Shown here one piece after another: positions 23,195 through 34,846 of a stretch of 64,000 bases of DNA. Position 1 is the stretch's first letter; each line of letters starts with the position of its first letter. Under the pieces are notes generated by a model. The model was not told where the DNA came from, ran no database searches, and saw nothing but the letters and a program-made list of their open reading frames with translations. The translations under genes were made by a program, and so were the position numbers. Source of the stretch: Allium sativum (Eukaryota > Streptophyta > Magnoliopsida > Asparagales > Amaryllidaceae); the NCBI GenBank assembly GCA_030737875.1, contig CM060915.1:904464677-904528676 (forward strand), given 5' to 3'.

Positions 23195-26100
23195 GAGAGT
23201 TTTAAAGATACTTACAATATCAGAGTACATCACACACCGGGATAGTTATAATAACCTGTTCCCATATACCACACACAGCGGAATAGTAGCTATATAATAT
23301 CATACGTCTGAACATCTCCAGTTCGTCTCTGGACTTCACAGCATTCCATAACCTGAACCTGTACACCCGGGCTAACCCGAGTATTTACAAAACACCGGGT
23401 CAGTCTGGTGAACCAGAGTGAGATAAACTCGCAAAGTATTAAGGGTAAATCATCCAATTATGATTTTTAAAGTTCAAAATCTTTCAAAAGAAAAGGATAA
23501 TCGTAAGACCAAATACACACATAAACACGGACGGTTTTTACCTTACGATAACCCAAAAACAGCTTTGAAACCAATATCCTTTTTGATATTATAATAATGT
23601 ATATATACAAGTAATTATCAATCTAGTGGAACGCTTGCATCTCACGCTCCATATATATAGTATACAATCAAAACCGCGGGCGCTTATTGGAGATTGGATT
23701 CCGACTATGACAAGGTATGGGACCACCTGCCGATAGTGTATCTCTAGAGGCGAATACACTGGGTTCATCAAGAACGTCTTGCAACCCGGCCTACACATGA
23801 CCGACCACTCATTTCGCTTGAGTGTATCGAATGTATATCACCGACGGTTGGGATCAGCAACCGTCTCCCGACAAGGGATAGCATCGAAATATAGATTTAA
23901 GAACAAATAAGAATTTCTCTAGATAGGTGATTATACACCCTAATGGGAGCGACCCACAAAGCCATGCTGCCTGCCCGATTTTTGTCATTTCCCGGTTGAT
24001 GAGGCTTGAGGTCATAGTTTATTTTTGAACATCTGATCACCATTCACTTTGAATGACACATCGTCAGATCCGTTAGATATCACTAATTGACATCCACAAA
24101 AGTACTCTAGTTAGAAGCTAAGAGAACGGCAATTCTCCGCCAATAACTATAGCACATTTGAAGAAATCAACGTACGTGACCCTTTAGAAATACTCTGTCA
24201 GACACTTGTCCATACAAGTCATCCAGGAACAGGATGAACCGAATGAACTCTCCAACTGCATCCAATATAGGAATCACTCTATGGATCAGTAGCGAGAAGT
24301 CCTTGAAACCCGTAGATTCCAACCACGACAGAAACACAGCTTATCTCTGCTTGCTAGGCAGAGAATATTAGTGGTTCTTCCGTTAATGAAAATCCACGGT
24401 CTTCAATGCTCCATCTCGATCATCTTTTGATATCTTCACGTATTTGTTGGTCGGAATGGTTTTTGAATATAAATTCGATCCCGGTCTTTCCATACCAACA
24501 ATCGTATTGGACAGATTTGATAGTCGGTGTTTTAACTATCAAAATATACAGTGTTTCAATCATGAAACTCCAATGAGTTCACTGGTTCGGTATTCATCAT
24601 CACTTGGCATTTAAATTTAAACAAACTAGTTCACTTCTGCTTAAATAAAACCCCTAACTCTTTAATATTTAGAAATACGATAATTGAATTCTTAATTAAT
24701 ATACCAATGTTCTCAACACCATTTCTTTATAATACTTGGTAAAATAACCATATTCAATTTACACTTAATTCTCCTTTCAAAGACATTTCAACATCATTCC
24801 TTATTATTTAAAATATGGAAAATCCATTCAACTCATTTTCTTCTTTAAATAGCGTTACGTAATATCTTGTATTCCATTCTCGAAACCATAACTAATATTG
24901 ATTAGTATAGAATAAAACTAACTTTACATTTTCTTTACTTCGATCTCTCGTTATATATATTTTCCAATTCTCACCAGTGTTGCATTATTCCACTAATGGA
25001 AATAATGAACCATCACTAACCTCTTTTACGATTACCAACTAATACTATCTTCAGATAATCCCGATGTTGTTCAAGTTGGGGTATTTTAATTACCTCTCAG
25101 ACCATAATCAAACAACGTTCTTATCCTCAGATAAATATCAGTTGTAATCCAAACACCAAAATTCCACTCCAATCTCAAAACAAATCCCATTATAAATTGG
25201 GTTTGGTTATACAACCCTATGACCCACTTCTTTATCCAAATCATCTTTACCAATCTCCTTTCAAATCCATTCGACCATTCCCCACTTTGGAAATCTTATT
25301 TCAAATTCCCCTTTTACTTGATCTCATTTTCAAGTAACGTTAACTTAAGATTAACGCTTTTACCCTTTTAAATCCCATTTATATTCCTGGTTTATTATAA
25401 AACCTTTTTGTTCTAAATTTCCTTTCACTTAATTCGAATAATCAAGTAACATTTATATCAAGCTATTCTATTCGCTTGGAATCCCTTTTATAACTTCGTT
25501 ATAACAAATTTTGGGTTTTAAAGATAAAACTCGTACATAAACTCCTTTCACCACTCCATTTGATTTCATTTCACTTTGATCACTTTTGAAAAGTAATTTT
25601 CTAAATTATTATTAATTAAATAATAATTTACTTCGATTATCAACAACTGCAGTAGTTAAGTCTTTATTAACTAAAATAAATTGTAAATCCTTTTAAAACC
25701 TTATCTAAATTTAAACAATATTTGTTTAACTATTTTAAATCAAGACATATTAATTCGATAATCACTTCCAATTCAAAACGGTAGATTAAATTCACTTAAA
25801 ACGCGGTTATTCCACTAACCGATTCCAATTAATTCTCACTTTAAATTTATTAAAAATATAATTAATTTCAATAAATTCCATTAATTGTTTCTTACCAAAA
25901 CAATTATCCCAACTTTTAAGTCGTTAGAATAATTTCTATTCACTTGTAGATCAATCTGATTAAAATCAGAATTTCCTTATAAAATAACAATTAATTATAA
26001 GTTTAAAGAAATAATAAAGATTTATTTCCTTTTTAACAAACTCTATTTTAATATAATTTAAATCAAATCTATATCCAGTTATAAATTTTTTTTTACAACT

Positions 26101-26688
26101 TCTCCCTGTCGATTTGCCTGACGGTATATCAACATTTATAAACAATTGATTTTATAGGCCATATACTGCCGCCAAATACCCAACCAATATCACCCATTGG
26201 TTCAAATTAAACAGATGTTGGAATTTTCAGTCAATAATCAACAACCAAATCAATCAACCCATGGATTGGTTCACATATGATAATTATGTAAATAAATAAT
26301 ATATTTGAGGAATCCGGTTGGATCCCTCCAACCTGTTCTTTCCTGTATTCAAAACGGTTATCACAAACTAGATCATTCAGTTTCATTTAACAAATAACAA
26401 TAAACAACAGTCATTTAACATCAACCAATCCACAAGCAATTCAAACAATTCAAACAGTTTAAAACACGTTTATTTTGTAAACGTGACCAACCAAGGTGAG
26501 TTACCTTTATTGGAACCAATCGTTAAAAATACCGATTTGGAATTTCAATGAAATTAAACACAGTTTAATTTCATCAGTTAACCAACAAACAAATATATAC
26601 TAGCAAACAGGCAACCATCAGCAAGCAGAGCACACAAAATAAAAACCCAATTTATATAAAACATAAATGGGAAAACTGAGTGAGTTTA

Positions 26689-26694
26689 ACTCAC
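26689..26694 (-). promoter_or_regulatory. Splice-donor-like GTGAGT in the A LTR (left)
   Basis: The minus strand reads TCAAGGTGAGTTAAACTCAC: a full AAG|GTGAGT donor consensus embedded in a GTGAGT/ACTCAC hairpin, about 0.9 kb downstream of the TATA box. It is preserved in the right LTR at 48241-48246. Confidence 0.55.
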
Positions 26695-27587
26695 CTTGAT
26701 TTGTTTTTAGTTGATCGGTTCGGTTTCAGTAAAATTAAACTGTCGTTTAATTTTATTGAAAAATCCTGCTGTTTCCAATCCTGTCCAGCCTGGTTCCAAA
26801 ATGTTCGGCTCTTCATCACGATTCCATTGCACTTTGTCTCATCTGATTCTGATAAAATGTGAACAAGTTATTAACATTTTAATTTCATGATTTAATTAAA
26901 TTGATTAATTAATTAAGTAAACCCTAATTATGTTTTAATCAACTCTAAGTATAGTTTAACCTAAACATAAATTATCTAACTTTAAGTAGTAATTAATTAA
27001 CCCTAATTATATTTAAATTAAGCATAACTTAATTAATCCTAATTAACCCTTAATTAACCTAGTTAACTAAATATAAATAAATCTGTAATTAACACTTAGT
27101 TAAATCAGTTTAGCCTAATTACATTTGATTAATTCTGGCCGTTATCAATTCTGTTTTCTCTCAACTCGTATCTCGTCCGCTCCAGAGAAAGGCTCGTTCG
27201 AAGGAAGGTGCTACCCCGCCAAGTTCACCCATCGGAGGCTGATCGTAGGTTGTCACTAGCTCCGGCCCAGCGTCACCCGCCTGCGCCCTGCTTCTAGATC
27301 CATTTGATCACGCCTCCAGCTCCAGGAAGCTCCTCCAACGACGCGCCTTCAAGGCCTGATTCCGACCAAACCGGAGACCTAAACCCCATCTTCACCGGTC
27401 ATCCTGTAGTTCTCCTCAAGCTCCATGATTTAACAGTTTTAAGTCTTTGGTTTTGATGAATGGATTGAAAGTTTTAACATGGAGAAGTTTTAGTGATTTC
27501 GAACCGTAGAATTTAGGGTAGAGGCGCTGTAAAGGAATGCGTTGACCACGCACAAAAGAATTAGAGCATTTGACTAGTTACATTGTC

Positions 27588-27595
27588 TATTTATA
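27588..27595 (-). promoter_or_regulatory. TATA box of element A, left LTR
   Basis: The minus strand reads CACTATAAATAGACAA, a strong plant TATA box. The equivalent in the right LTR is at 49144-49151. Confidence 0.7.
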
Positions 27596-27720
27596 GTGTT
27601 GGGATGAAAAATATTAATTCATTATAAAACAAAACTTACGGGTAAAGTAGTTGATTAAAACTCCTATAAATGATCTCTGTTTACTGATAAAAAGGCTAAT
27701 CTTAGTGTAAAAAGGTATTC

Positions 27721-28250
27721 CGGACCCAATGGGACAAGTTTCGTCGAATTCCGACATCGTATGAAAAATTTTCCTTTATAAAACCAGAAATAAACACGCA
27801 TTTAATTTTTCCACGATCACCAGATAAATCAAATGAATTTGAAATCTTCAGATCCTGTAATAACTTTTCAATACGAACCCAACGGCACCAGTTTCGTCGT
27901 ATTCTGAGACTGTTTCCCCGGTAGGCTATTTTTACCGCGTACCGCAATACCCTTTTTAACACCAAATTTGTCAGTCTCTAAAAATAGCAAACCATATACC
28001 TATCCTGACTCTAATCGACGATACGAACTCAACTGGACTGGTTTCGTGGCCTAATTCGATCGTTTGTTCAAGTTACACTCAAATATCCTTTTACTTATTT
28101 AAATACGCGCTATAGAAAATGAACGGGCGTTTACGGTTACCGTGGTCACATATGACATCGGTTTTCCACGTCATTCACCACCGTACAATAATTTAACGTT
28201 ACGGTCCCAATGAAACTGATTTCGACGAAATCGGAGACCGTTTGCAAAAC
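27721..28250 (-). repeat. Four U3 modules of element A
   Basis: Each copy contains a TTTCG-YCGAAT-like core beside a CCCAAT/CCCAAC-GG segment (minus sense: GTTGGGTTCGTA or ATTGGGACCGT). They lie at about 27721, 27871, 28021 and 28201, spaced 150-180 bp. They sit upstream of the TATA box in A sense, as enhancer arrays do. B has comparable copies at about 31960, 32120 and 32260. Confidence 0.6.
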
Positions 28251-28632
28251 GGCTATTTTAAAGGTCGATATTTAAATAACGATTTCCACAGCGATTATTT
28301 CAAATTTTGATTTTTCCATAACTTACTATCTACAACACTAAATCTAGATTTTTCTCTTTCATATGAAAATTATCGTCAATATGGTTCCAACATTTCTTGT
28401 TTCACAGAAATCCGACTTATACTGGATCTTGTATTCTCAGTTGAAGTTCAAAACTCCAATTTGCGAACTGCAGTGTTATTTCGAACACGATTTATAATTA
28501 TATAAATATATAACGTTCGAACTTCGTTTAAATAACGAATTCAATATTAAATTCCATCGATATTCAAAATAAAATATTTAATTTAAATAAATTAAATTAA
28601 ATATTTGACGGCCAAAAACACGGGTCGTTACA

Positions 28633-28645
28633 TTCTTCCCCCCTT
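28633..28645 (-). other. Polypurine tract of element A
   Basis: The minus strand reads AAGGGGGGAAGAA directly before the 3' LTR. Just upstream (minus) is ATTTCGAAGACGAAATT, the same palindromic context found before the polypurine tracts of B and E. Confidence 0.85.
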
Positions 28646-29850
28646 AAAATAATTTCGTCTTCGAAATTGCTAAGGTAAGAAAGAACGTTATAAACCCATA
28701 AATTTTCAAATCCAATTTAGTTTAAATCAAAAATAAATTCAATACTAAGAATAAATAGTTTCAAAAAATATTGAAAATTTTCTAACACCTTAAATTTCCG
28801 AAAAATTTCGCCAGCACCTCCTTTGTATGGCTCAATCGGTACAACTACAACTCGCCTTTCTAGGCCTTCTCCAATCCAAAAGAAAACAAAACAGCCAAGT
28901 GGCTTGCCAAATAGGCTCATAAATCACCAAACCCATATAAAAATAAACGTGTTCCTTTTTGTCGGGCATATCTGTATTTCATTTCCATCTGCTACCCTGT
29001 CAGCATATACCAATGCATTTCCAAACAAAATTCCGATTTTATCCTCAAAACCAAATCCTTCACTCGTCCAAGCCAAATCTCATTCTTGACTCAATTTCCA
29101 TCCATTATCAATTTCAATTCTTAACTTACCAGTCCAACACCATTTCAGATTCCTGTCTCACAATTCAAATCTGATTCTACTCGATATATTATATCCCGAT
29201 TCAATTTCCAGTTAATTGGTTTTAATTCAATACATATTTGTTTTCACAATTTCTATTTAATTTTTCCTTTGTTCTAACAATTTCTCTGGGAGTTTTTAAA
29301 CAGTTCATCTCTTTAAAAAAACAAATATTCCTTTTCAGGATTCAAAACAACTTGTTTTTCTTAAAGCCATTAAAAACAAGATTTTGGTAGTAATCTGTCA
29401 CTTAGAACTCGGAAATGAGCACTGATGATGTGGCCAGCATCCTCAGAGTTATTTCCCAGCTATCGAAGTGAGTTCAATACTATATCACTTTTCAAAATCA
29501 TATTTGAACATTTTCATTTTGAAATCTATTTCAAAATAAAATTCACGATGCTTGTAAACAATTTAAAATCTCCCAGGATTTTAAAATTCTCATATATCCA
29601 ATCCAAGTTCATTTGCAAACACTTTTCCCACTTTTGGGAATTTTATAATTTTAATTCCAATTCTGATTTTAATTTCAGATTTAATAAATCTACTTTTATA
29701 TTATACGAATTCTAATTGGTTACTTATATAACCATTTCAATTATAATCAACCAACACATCCAATATACCATAATATTTCCAATATATATATTTTCTTTAT
29801 ATCAAAAATATAATTTGGGTAAATTATTTAATTTACACTCTTTCAAATCA

Positions 29851-29930
29851 TACGGCGTCGGTTTATCGTACTTGAGTGTTTAGAAACCACTATCGATACA
29901 GTGGATCAAACTGATCGACCAGAACTCATA
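29851..29930 (-). other. Conserved leader block shared with element F
   Basis: It matches 21701-21781 (see that entry) over about 80 bases in the same order. In A it starts about 160 bases downstream of the primer site on the minus strand. Confidence 0.65.
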
Positions 29931-30023
29931 AACAACTCAACCAATAAATCTCCACAATATAAAACAATTTTTATAAAATCTAAAAATACATTCACTCGTA
30001 TATATACACTGAAACTCAATCTA

Positions 30024-30039
30024 GGGTATTGCTAAACCC
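30024..30039 (-). other. Hairpin with TTAGCAAT loop beside the primer site
   Basis: The minus strand reads GGGTTTAGCAATACCC: a 4-bp stem and loop TTAGCAAT, 50 bases from the primer site. Element B has the same loop sequence in its first leader hairpin (38316-38336). Confidence 0.6.
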
Positions 30040-30088
30040 ATCTCTACTGAGTCACGCCACAGAGCCAAGGTAATTACTTAACCTTCAG

Positions 30089-30100
30089 CTCTGATACCAC
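30089..30100 (-). other. Primer-binding site of element A
   Basis: The minus strand reads TGGTATCAGAGC, complementary to initiator tRNA-Met, one base from the LTR boundary at 30102. Confidence 0.95.
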
Positions 30101-30101
30101 T

Positions 30102-31532
30102 GTAACGACCCAGGGCATTTTCGGCCCCGAAAGTCGACATAAATACCTTTACCATAACTCATGCCGACCCTCCAAGCACCGAAAACACTGGATAGTTATT
30201 AGAAAGAAATTAGAGGGTGAGATAAGAAAGAAAGAAATATTAGAATAGAAGAAGAAGAAGAAGAAACACCACAACATAGAATCTCACATCGCAGCGGAAC
30301 AAAATATAATACAGAAATAAATCTTTATTGAGAGTTTTAAAGATACTTACAATATCAGAGTACATCACACACCGGGACAGTTATAATAACCTGTTCCCAT
30401 ATACCACACACAGCGGAATAGTAGCTATATAATATCATACGTCTGAACATCTCCAGCTCGTCTTTGGACTTCACAGCATTCGATAACCTGAACCTGTACA
30501 CCCGGGCTAACCCGAGCATTTACAAAACACCGGGTCAGTCTGGTGAACCAGAGTGAGATAAACTCGCACAGTATTAAGGGTAAATCATCCAATTATGATT
30601 TTTAAAGTTCAAAATCTTTCAAAAGAAAAGGATAATCGTTAGACCAAATCCACACATAAACACAGACGGTTTTTACCTTACGATAACCCAAAAACAGTTT
30701 TGAAACCAATATCCTTTCTGATATTATAATAATGTCTATATACAAGTAATTATCAATCAAGTGGAACGCTTGCATCTCACGATCCACATATATAGTATAC
30801 AATCAAAACCGCGGGCGCTTATTGGAGATTGGATTCTGACTATGACAAGGTATGGGACCACCTGCCGATAGTGTATCTCTAGAGGCGAATACACTGGGTT
30901 CATCAAGAACGTCTTGCAACCCGGCCCACACATGACCGACCACTCATTTCGCTTGAGTATATCGAATGTATATCACCGACGGTTGGGATCAGCAACCGTC
31001 TCCCGACAAGGGACAACATCGAAATATAGATTTAAGGACAAATAAGAATTTCTCTAGATAGGTGATTATACACCCTAATGGGAGCGACCCACATAGCCAT
31101 GCTGCCTGCCCGGTTTTTGTCATTTCCCGGTTGATGAGGCTTGAGGTCAGAGTTTATTTTTGAAACATCTGATCACCATTCACTTTGAATGCCACATCGT
31201 CAGATCCGTCAGATATCACTAATTGACATCCACAAAAGTACTCTAGTTAGAAGCTAAGAGAACGACAATTCTCCGCCAACAACTATTGCACGTTTGAAGA
31301 AATCAGCGTACGTGACCCTTTGGAAATACTCTGTCAGACACTTGTCCATACAAGTCATCCAGGAATAGGATGAACCGAAGGCACTCTCCTACTGCATCCA
31401 ATATAGGAATCACCCCATGGATCAGTAGCGAGAAGTCCTTGAAACCCGTAGATTCCAACCACGACAGAAACACAGCTTATCTCTGCTTGCCAGGCAGAGA
31501 ATATTAGTGGTTCTTCCGTTTATGAAAATACA
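30102..31532 (-). mobile_element. Element A right (5') LTR, segment left of B
   Basis: It starts TGTAACGACCCAGGG and matches 22969-24395 with few substitutions, up to the ATACA target of element B. The LTR resumes at 45949. Confidence 0.93.
31528..31532. repeat. Target-site duplication of element B (left copy)
   Basis: ATACA is repeated at 45944-45948. The undisturbed left LTR of A has ATCCA at the same place, so the pre-insertion site is confirmed. Confidence 0.95.
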
Positions 31533-32395
31533 TGTAACAACCCGAAAACCTGGGCCAGTTTAAAAATTTTATTTTGGCAATTTTATTGAATTTTGATTAT
31601 TTAAAATGAATTATTTTAAATAATATCGACGAGAAAATTTATTTGAATAGAATTCGAACGTATATATTATATACGTCGTCGATAGAATATAAATATTTAT
31701 TTATATTTATAAAAGGAATTGAAAACGGCGCGGTAGTTCGATAATTCGATTTCAAACTTCAATTGAATATACCGGGTGCAAAATAATCCGGATTTTAGTG
31801 AAACCAAAAACATTAGAATCTAATTGATGATATCTTTCCAACGAATCCGAAAAATCAAAATTTCATAGCGGGAATCAAAAGATATGTCCAGTTGAAAATT
31901 CTGAATAGTCGCTATAGAATTCAGGCCCTTGAAAATGGAGATTTTGCAAACGACCTCGGATTTCGACGAAACCAGTTTTGTTGGGTCCGGGATGTCAGGT
32001 TATTGCTAGATTCCAAATTTCATAATTTTTCGAATCAATATGTGAGCGTGGCAAAGGAAAACGCGTTTGACCAGTTTTAGTTGATTTTAATCGACTGGAA
32101 AATGGCCATTTTTCCAACGGTCTCAGAATTCGACGAAATTAGTTTTGTTAGGACCGTATCGTCAATACGAAGCTAGAAAATATTTTTCGGGAATTTTTCT
32201 AGTTAGTATGTGTCCCCGGTAAATTGAAATGCGCGTTCAAATTCAATATATAGAGTTTTATGTAGATTTTGACGGAAACTGATTCAAGCGATCGAATCAG
32301 CTTACGATACATATCCCATTGTGTTCGGAATGGGGGTAATATGCTAGGGACGACAGGCGGTGGGTCTCGTTTCGAGGTCGTATGTAAAAGTCAAC

Positions 32396-32877
32396 TTTAT
32401 AGAAATTAAAAAACCCCTTTTATCTCCTTGGCCCCCTCTTCTTTGCCATTTATTTCAAAGCAAAATAAAAAAAAACCCTAAAGAGAAAATCGCGATGGCG
32501 CTCCAGGTGGACCACCAGCCCGTCGCTCCCCCTTGCCACGATCGCCAGAGGCCGACGCTCCTCTCCCCCTTCTTCGCATCGTCCCCCTCTCCTGATCGAA
32601 CCACTCGAGCCCCCTCCCGAATCGATTTGAACCCGACGCAGTCCCAAACCCCCCTCCTCCTGACAGTCGCCTACCCTCCTTCCTCTTCCCCTGCCTGAAC
32701 GCCAATCCGACCACCCTCCGCCCTCTCCCATCTTTTCCCCTTTTGAGTTCAAGCCGTGACCCCCTCCTAGCTGCTGCCTACCCACCGCAGGGGCTTGCCT
32801 CCGTCCGGCCGATCATCTGAGTGGCGCCACACACCTAAACCCGCGAGCAACCCCTCAGCCCATCAAGAAAGGTGAGT
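32396..32877 (+). promoter_or_regulatory. Core promoter, leader and splice donor of B, 5' LTR
   Basis: TTTATAGA is a weak TATA match. A pyrimidine-rich GC-rich leader follows, ending CATCAAGAAAGGTGAGTT, a consensus AG|GTGAGT donor at 32872. The 3' LTR has the same arrangement at 40146-40626. All LTR families in the window share this order. Confidence 0.5.
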
Positions 32878-33012
32878 TTTTCTCAATTATTTTATTTTGT
32901 TTTCAGTTTTCTTGCTATGTAATAAATTCCACGATCAAAACATTGGTTTACAAATGTGATGTAATATATGTAAGTAGATTAGGAATGGAAAAAAAATGAT
33001 TTTTAATATAGT

Positions 33013-33280
33013 AGCGGAAGTAAAAAAATGTGATTTTTATATATTGAACATCAAAGTAAAAATTCGATTTTTATATATTGAATAGCGAAGTAAAAATGTG
33101 ATTTTTATATATTGAACATCAAAGTAAAAATTCGATTTTTATATATTGAATAGCGAAGTAAAAATTCGATTTTTATATATTGAATAGCATAGTAAAAATT
33201 CGATTTTTATATATTGAATAACGGAGTAAAAATTCGATTTTTATATGTTGAATAGCGAAGTAAAAATTCGATTTTTACAT
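33013..33280 (+). repeat. 34-bp tandem array in B 5' LTR
   Basis: About eight units of an AGTAAAAATTCGATTTTTAT-led unit, with variants TGTG/TTCG and GAACATCAA/GAATAGCGA alternating at first. The matching array in the 3' LTR is 40762-41025. Confidence 0.92.
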
Positions 33281-34576
33281 ATGTAGTGGCTACGGGCAAC
33301 GAAAGTGACGAAAGGCGAGAACGGCGAAGATTTCTATAAATGAAGTGTCGTGAAGTTGGATAGCTGTTGGTGAGAATTTCTCACCTTTCAATTTCTTTTT
33401 CTAGTTATATATATATACTAGGATGCAGACGGTGTTTAGTAGCACCCGACACAATCGTCCACAGACCATGGACTTGTTTGTTTGATTGCAAAAATTAGTT
33501 AGATGATTTGATTTGAATTTGGTTGTTTGGTGAATTTGATTGATGTGTGAATGGCGTGGGCCTTCACTAGACCGGGGATAAGGCTAGGCCTTGTCCCGTT
33601 TCTAGTATCGTGCCGTTATGCCGCCGAAATTTTCTAAAATATGTTAGAAAAATAAAAATATCATTTTATTGAATAAATGAACTGAATAGAGCATTCATAA
33701 GTTAAATAAAATATTTTATCGTTAAAAATATAGTTTTAACGTGGAAGTGAATAAAATAAAATATTCATTTACAAACCGGACGGTTTGTTTATGTACACCT
33801 ATTTGAAGGACATTGATTGAGTCGATAGATTTTACACATCGCCCAACTGCACAACTAAAATCTGTGTTTGATTGTTTGAAACCCCACACGGGTGTTGGGA
33901 TGAAATTTGAAGTTCACTCATCCTGATTGATTAAATATGTCGATCGATTGATTGACAGGCTGTTATAAGCGTTAGATATCTATATTTGATGCTTATACAG
34001 TGTAGTGCACTTTGGTTGATGGTTGATTATTTTGCAATGCTATTATATACGTGTGATGTAGGAAAATCCATATAATTAACATTATATGGTGATTGATTGG
34101 GCCTCATTCCAATTTAGAAAATAAAGAATTATAAAATATAAATGTTCATATGTTGACTGTACTCATCCGTTGAGATTAGTCATGTGTTGAACGAAATATT
34201 TTAATAATAAAATTTACATCTTTATCAATATAAAATAAAGGTTCATGTGTTGACTGTACTCATCCGTTGAGATAAGTCATGTGTTGAACGAAATATTTTA
34301 ATATAGAAATATTTGAATAGGAAATATTTGAAAAAGAAATATTTGAAATAGAATATTTGAAAATAGAATGATATGAAGTCGTGTTGATTAGAGATGCGCC
34401 ATTTTGACGTGAACGATGTTTATATCGATTTTACTCATTTTAAAAGGAATATTGAAAAGTGATTTCGAAATCGCATATTTTGAAATGAAATTTGAATTAA
34501 ATTGAATAGGAAACGAATTCGAACTGAATATATAACGAATTTGATTTCAATTGAATATATAATTAATTTGATTCAA

Positions 34577-34846
34577 ATAGAAAACCAATTTGAATTGAAT
34601 CGAATAGAAAACCAATTTGAATTGAATCGAATAGAAAACCAATTTGAATTGAATCGAATAGAAAACCAATTTGAATTGAATCGAATAGAAAACCAATTTG
34701 AATTGAATCGAATAGAAAACCAATTTGAATTGAATCGAATAGAAAACCAATTTGAATTGAATCGAATAGAAAACCAATTTGAATTGAATCGAATAGGAAA
34801 CCAATTTGAATTGAATCGAATAGAAAACCAATTTGAATTGAATCGA
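34577..34846 (+). repeat. 27-bp tandem array in B 5' LTR, ten units
   Basis: Ten copies of a 27-bp unit led by AATAGAAAACCAATTTGAAT. Because 27 is divisible by three and the unit has no stop in one frame per strand, it makes open frames on both strands (9-residue periodic peptides), which is an artefact, not a gene. The 3' LTR has eight units, so the array changed after insertion. Confidence 0.95.

Larger units (their letters stand above)
22969..28632 (-). mobile_element. Element A left (3') LTR, 5,664 bp
   Basis: It begins TGTGACGACCCCGGGG and ends GGGTCGTTACA. Reading on the minus strand from 28632: a U3 with four repeats of a TTTCGTCGAA module (28201-28250, 28021-28060, 27871-27910, 27721-27760), a TATA box at 27588-27595, a GC-richer leader (about 27160-27450), a GTGAGT donor at 26689-26694, a long AT-rich non-coding stretch, a poly(A) signal at 23189-23194 and a TTCCGCTGC box at 23156-23164. 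The reading frames inside (up to 87 aa) are not conserved between the two LTRs and are not genes. Confidence 0.92.
28633..30101 (-). mobile_element. Element A internal region, 1,469 bp, non-coding
   Basis: No gag, protease, RT or integrase motif is present in any frame. It carries islands shared with relatives: a GGCGAAATTTTTCGGAAATT block (minus, 28784-28830), a CTGATGATG/CATCCTCAG hairpin (about 29423-29447), a leader block shared with F (29851-29930) and a GGGT/ACCC hairpin with loop TTAGCAAT (30024-30039). The primer site is at its 5' end. Confidence 0.85.

Noticed and set aside
30089..30100. Possible tRNA gene at the tRNA-Met-like sequence
   Set aside because: Only 12 bases match the tRNA 3' end. 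This is a primer-binding site next to an LTR; no cloverleaf follows.
32360..32785. Overlapping ORFs of up to 112 codons in the GC-rich leader of B, on both strands
   Set aside because: The 3' LTR copy (40110-40534) has a frameshifting indel that changes the frames, and the composition explains the absence of stops.
33013..33280. Regularly spaced repeats that could be taken for a CRISPR array
   Set aside because: The units are directly adjacent with no unique spacers, in a plant LTR.
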